From contig CM060733.1 of assembly GCA_030704615.1 (NCBI GenBank), positions 11,284,001-11,348,000 of the forward strand: a DNA stretch of 64,000 nucleotides, written 5' to 3'. A program made the position numbers and the translations under genes. This document shows positions 61,134 to 64,000 of this stretch, piece by piece; positions within the stretch are counted from its first letter, which is position 1, and each line of letters opens with the position of its first letter. Below the pieces are notes generated by a model. That model saw nothing but the letters and a program-made list of their open reading frames with translations. It did no database searches and was not told the origin of the DNA. This DNA comes from Takakia lepidozioides. Its lineage: Eukaryota; Streptophyta; Takakiopsida; Takakiales; Takakiaceae.

Positions 61134-61857
61134 TGTCGCGCACCTCACTTCGGTAAGCTCCCCCCTCAAGTCATAATTACTCGCTTGATGCGCGCGCCTA
61201 ACTCCCAACCTGGCCGCCCGGCCAACTTGGAGCTCCGGCTGCTCACCGGGGCATAACGGTCCCCCTTTGATCTCCCAAAGAACCCTCCAACGATTTGGAA
61301 CCAGCGGAATTCCCTTTGGTAGTTGGCAGTCCGGAACAGCTCCCCACTCTTTGGTCGCTTTCCGGCTCGCTCGCTTACTCACTAGTTTTTGGTCACCAAC
61401 GGGCTTGCACCGTTCTCGGGGTTACTACTCCCTATATATACTTCTGTAGCTGTCCACGGGGGTTTCACAAACAACCATGCCATTTTATGGCGAACCACCA
61501 CGAACACCCTCGACTCCCGATGATGAGTCGCGGTGAGTCTTGGCCCACCCACCACAGCCCCTATGGACCGTGATGAGTCCCAAGACTCCCCAGGACTCCC
61601 ACCACGAGGTCTCCGCCCCAGGGTGAGTCCTATGTCACCCCCACTAAGTCCCGCTAAGCTACCACCACCCCTTGTGGAGCCACCCCCACCGCAACCCGGT
61701 GTGCGGGCTCCACCTAGTGAGCGCCTCCGCCTCCTTGAGTGCCTTGGGCACTCAAGGGTGCTTCAGCCCCCCATACCTATCGTTGCCACTACCCCCACCA
61801 CAGGGGCAGCCCCTCTTGTGTCTCGACCCCCTGCCCTCAAGGCAAAGGGCCGCGACA
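61134..61857 (-). repeat. 5' LTR of the chromovirus (724 bp)
   Basis: Bounded by short inverted termini TGTCGCG...CGCGACA. One end is next to the primer site; the other interrupts a foreign RNase H frame, which marks the insertion point. Proline-rich plus-strand frames inside it are by-products of its C-rich composition. Confidence 0.85.
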
Positions 61858-63195
61858 GAAAACCAACAAGGTGAAGTCGGTCATCCGTACCGTATTGAGA
61901 GAGTATAGCGCCAAGTGCAAAGTTTGATGCATCTGTTTCCAAAAAGAATGGTTTAGATGGGTCTGCATGTATCAATATTGGTGCCGTTGTAAATGTCTGC
62001 TTCAGCCTTTCAAATGTCTGATCAGCTTTCTCGTCCCATACAAATTTGTCCTTCCCTGTGAGTCGTGTCAATGGTGTAGCAATCTTGGAGTAGTCATTGA
62101 TGAAGATTCTAAGAAATTTACAAATCCCAGAAAACATTGTAGATCTCGGACCGAAGTTGGTTTAATCCACTCGATGATGGTTTATATTTTCTTCTGATCC
62201 ATAAAGACGCCTTTGTCGGAAATAATGTAGCCCAGAAATTCGACCTCAGATTGATGGAAAAGACATTTTTTCAACTTGGCATATAGTCCTTTTTCTCAAG
62301 TACCTTTGTCTGTTGTGGTCTTGATCGGAGTCGCATAAAATGAAAATGTCGCATTCTTTTTGGTAGCTCTCATGCAAGCTCTAGCTCCAAGGAAAAGGGG
62401 TTGAATACCTTTGATATTTCTACATTTTTGTCTTGCAAAAAATTTCGCGATCGCCAGTCGATGTAAAGATTGTGAAGTACGAACCAGAGAAGTCCAAGGA
62501 TTACAAGATTTGTTGAAGACTGGATGACGTTGAAAACAATATGTGATGTTTGATCTTCAAGCTTCACTTCAAGTGGTCGAGTTTCATGGTCAACATTTCC
62601 TGATGCTAACGGTCGTCCATCAATGACTTCAATGGGGGCCAAGAGTTTCTTCTTTACGAGCTTTAAATTGTGTTGTTTCGCAAAGTTTTTGTCAATAAAA
62701 CATGTTGAAGCCCCCGAGTCCAAAAGTGCTTCTATAGAGATATCTCGATTTTGCACTCTGATTTTTATCGGAATTATGAAGCAAGGTGCAGGGTCTGGAG
62801 GTAGAAAGAGACCTATTTTTTGTGAGAAATTTGTGGTGTCCAGCCGCATAGCCCTACTGTGACTGAACATCTTCGTTTTCCGACCTCCTTGTATCAAACA
62901 CTTGAGTTGCGCCCCGAACTTTGAATCTTTTCTTGTTGGGGCAGTTTAATGCTATGTGATCTTCTTCTCCGTAATAGAGGCATAATCCATTCGAGCGTCT
63001 TCAACAACTTGTATGGTTGAAGATCCATTGTTCGATTATTTTAACTCTGAAATTTGTTGTTGGAAATTGTAGAGAGCGTTGCCAAGATCTTGAGACTGAT
63101 CAGCTTGTAATTGGGCGGTAGAGGTACGAAGTTATTGCATCTGGAGCTGAAGACTCTTCAATGTGGCGACCATTTCCGCAAATGTGTCTTCCATC
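61858..63195 (-). mobile_element. Older Ty3/gypsy element, host of the nested insertion
   Basis: Gag begins near 63195 (MEDTFAEMVATLKSLQLQMQ) with an early stop. A zinc-knuckle remnant (CLYYGEEDHIALNC) lies near 62945-62990. The protease frame 62370-62897 has LLDSGASTCFIDK. Most of the reverse transcriptase is missing: the text goes from protease to the RT end ([23 protein letters not shown] text, 62190-62290) and then to RNase H (62137-61858: TPLTRLTGKDKFVW, LETDASNFALGAILSQ). RNase H is cut in HLVGF by the LTR at 61857. The missing continuation beyond the inserted element was not found. Confidence 0.85.
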
Positions 63196-64000
63196 TTAAC
63201 TAACTAAGGAACAAACTTAGTCCCGCCAAACTGTCAAGGACGAGAACATGACTGAATACAAACAAGAAATCAGACTAGAGGTACAAGACTAGACAAGAAG
63301 TCAAGGTCAGCGTGACCGAATGCATGATGTGTAAACATAATCAAGATGATCTTTATAACAATGGACAAGAGTACAAGATACTGGAACTCGACTTGAATAT
63401 TGGAATGTTGGAAACTGGACTATAGTGCCAGATACTTGTAGAATGGACCCCTCCAACGGACTACAGGGTGGGTGGACCCTCGAGCAGGCGACTGGATTGT
63501 CCAATGGACACTTTTGGTGGACCCGATGGATAGATAGTGGGCTTGTGAGGTGACCCCATGGGCAGTACTGGCAGGGCCATATGCGCATTGAAGACCCTAT
63601 TATCTTAAAAAAAAAACCATTGATAACCTGCAGATAGAATTATTTTTACTATTGATAATCGATGGGTATTAAATTTTAAAATTTGCTTAATAACTGGGAC
63701 GGGAGAGTCGGTATAGGATTTGCAAACTTAATTTTGTAATATCCGGAACCCGTAGTTATAATTAAAAACTGATAATCGCCCAACAGTGGTCATGAGACGT
63801 CACCATCCACGCGTCCATCACCATCCAAATTGTATTCCTCAAGATTTATGTTGACAAACGTAGCGACGTGGGGTGTGAAGACCATCTCTCACATTCTAGC
63901 GACGACCGAAGGTCGGAAGCTAGTTTAGCATAGAGCAGGATTAGGGTGCTATAGTGCCACGTCATCAATTTCTTTGGAATCTGCCTAGACAGCCCGCGCG
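63196..64000. other. Leader / possible 5' LTR of the older Ty3 element, no gene recognised
   Basis: It precedes the older element's Gag start. No matching LTR partner or clear primer site could be identified. A/T-rich around 63600-63780. Confidence 0.35.

Larger units (their letters stand above)
56612..61857 (-). mobile_element. Ty3/gypsy chromovirus LTR retrotransposon, decayed
   Basis: On the minus strand: 5' LTR (61857-61134), primer site, Gag (from 61079, MGSGKPKRKRN) with a CCHC knuckle CFNCGEPGHMAKKC near 60070, protease (LVDTGASHSF, near 59820), reverse transcriptase ([29 protein letters not shown]), RNase H (HTDASDFAIGG), integrase with HHCC zinc finger (CHDSPLASHGG, CTTCQQNR) and a C-terminal chromodomain (YLVKWKGYHHVEASW). 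The chromodomain identifies a chromovirus. In-frame stops lie at 60542-60544, about 60459, 59902-59904 and 59707-59709 and in pol near 58196 and 57575. A deletion joins the RT end to RNase H near 58519, and a small deletion hits integrase near 57440. A purine-rich tract GGGGGAGGAAA lies at 56614-56624. The copy is dead. Confidence 0.93.

Noticed and set aside
61533-61927. Proline-rich plus-strand frames
   Set aside because: They lie within the chromovirus LTR and reflect its C-rich composition.

Overview
This is nuclear DNA of a plant. The genes have many GT-AG introns, and five plant families can be recognised: NUF2, ELMO-domain, PLAC8/CNR, isoamylase ISA3 and a PSPG-box glycosyltransferase. 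Repeats fill much of the space between them: LINE, Ty3 chromovirus, tRNA-derived SINE and GA/CT microsatellites. Long introns and several decayed transposons fit a large, repeat-rich genome. The UGT suggests a land plant rather than an alga, and a seed-free plant such as a fern is my best guess, but the species cannot be fixed from the sequence.

Layout. 1-2828 (-) is a decayed transposase-like gene with a GCM/WRKY-type zinc finger. 3682-9196 (+), divergent from it, is a decayed intron-rich gene joining a ParB-like domain to a permuted DNA-methyltransferase-like domain. Two of its introns hold arrays of near-perfect palindromes; this is the strongest candidate for something undescribed. 9.2-13.4 kb holds low-complexity DNA and broken ORFs. 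13627-14260 (-) is a UGT pseudogene, followed by a SINE. 17320-22285 (+) is an apparently complete NUF2 gene. A second SINE copy and a Gag-like fragment follow.

26820-28624 (-) is an intact three-exon PLAC8 gene. 30247-37691 (-) is an intact nine-exon ELMO gene whose first intron has received LINE 3' fragments. 39.7-43.2 kb (-) is a decayed LINE. 44.7-55.2 kb (+) is a 22-exon plastid-type isoamylase (ISA3) gene, intact from its second or third exon onward; its first exon is not resolved. From 56.6 kb to the right edge lie two nested Ty3 elements: a chromovirus (56.6-61.9 kb) inserted into the RNase H region of an older element.

The exon models for NUF2 (443 aa), ELMO (317 aa), PLAC8 (208 aa) and ISA3 (720 aa without its N-terminus) were built by hand. 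All junctions keep phase with GT-AG sites, and exon lengths sum to multiples of three. These genes have no evident functional link: kinetochore, small-GTPase regulation, membrane/organ-size protein and starch debranching. Their order probably reflects ordinary plant synteny interrupted by transposons.
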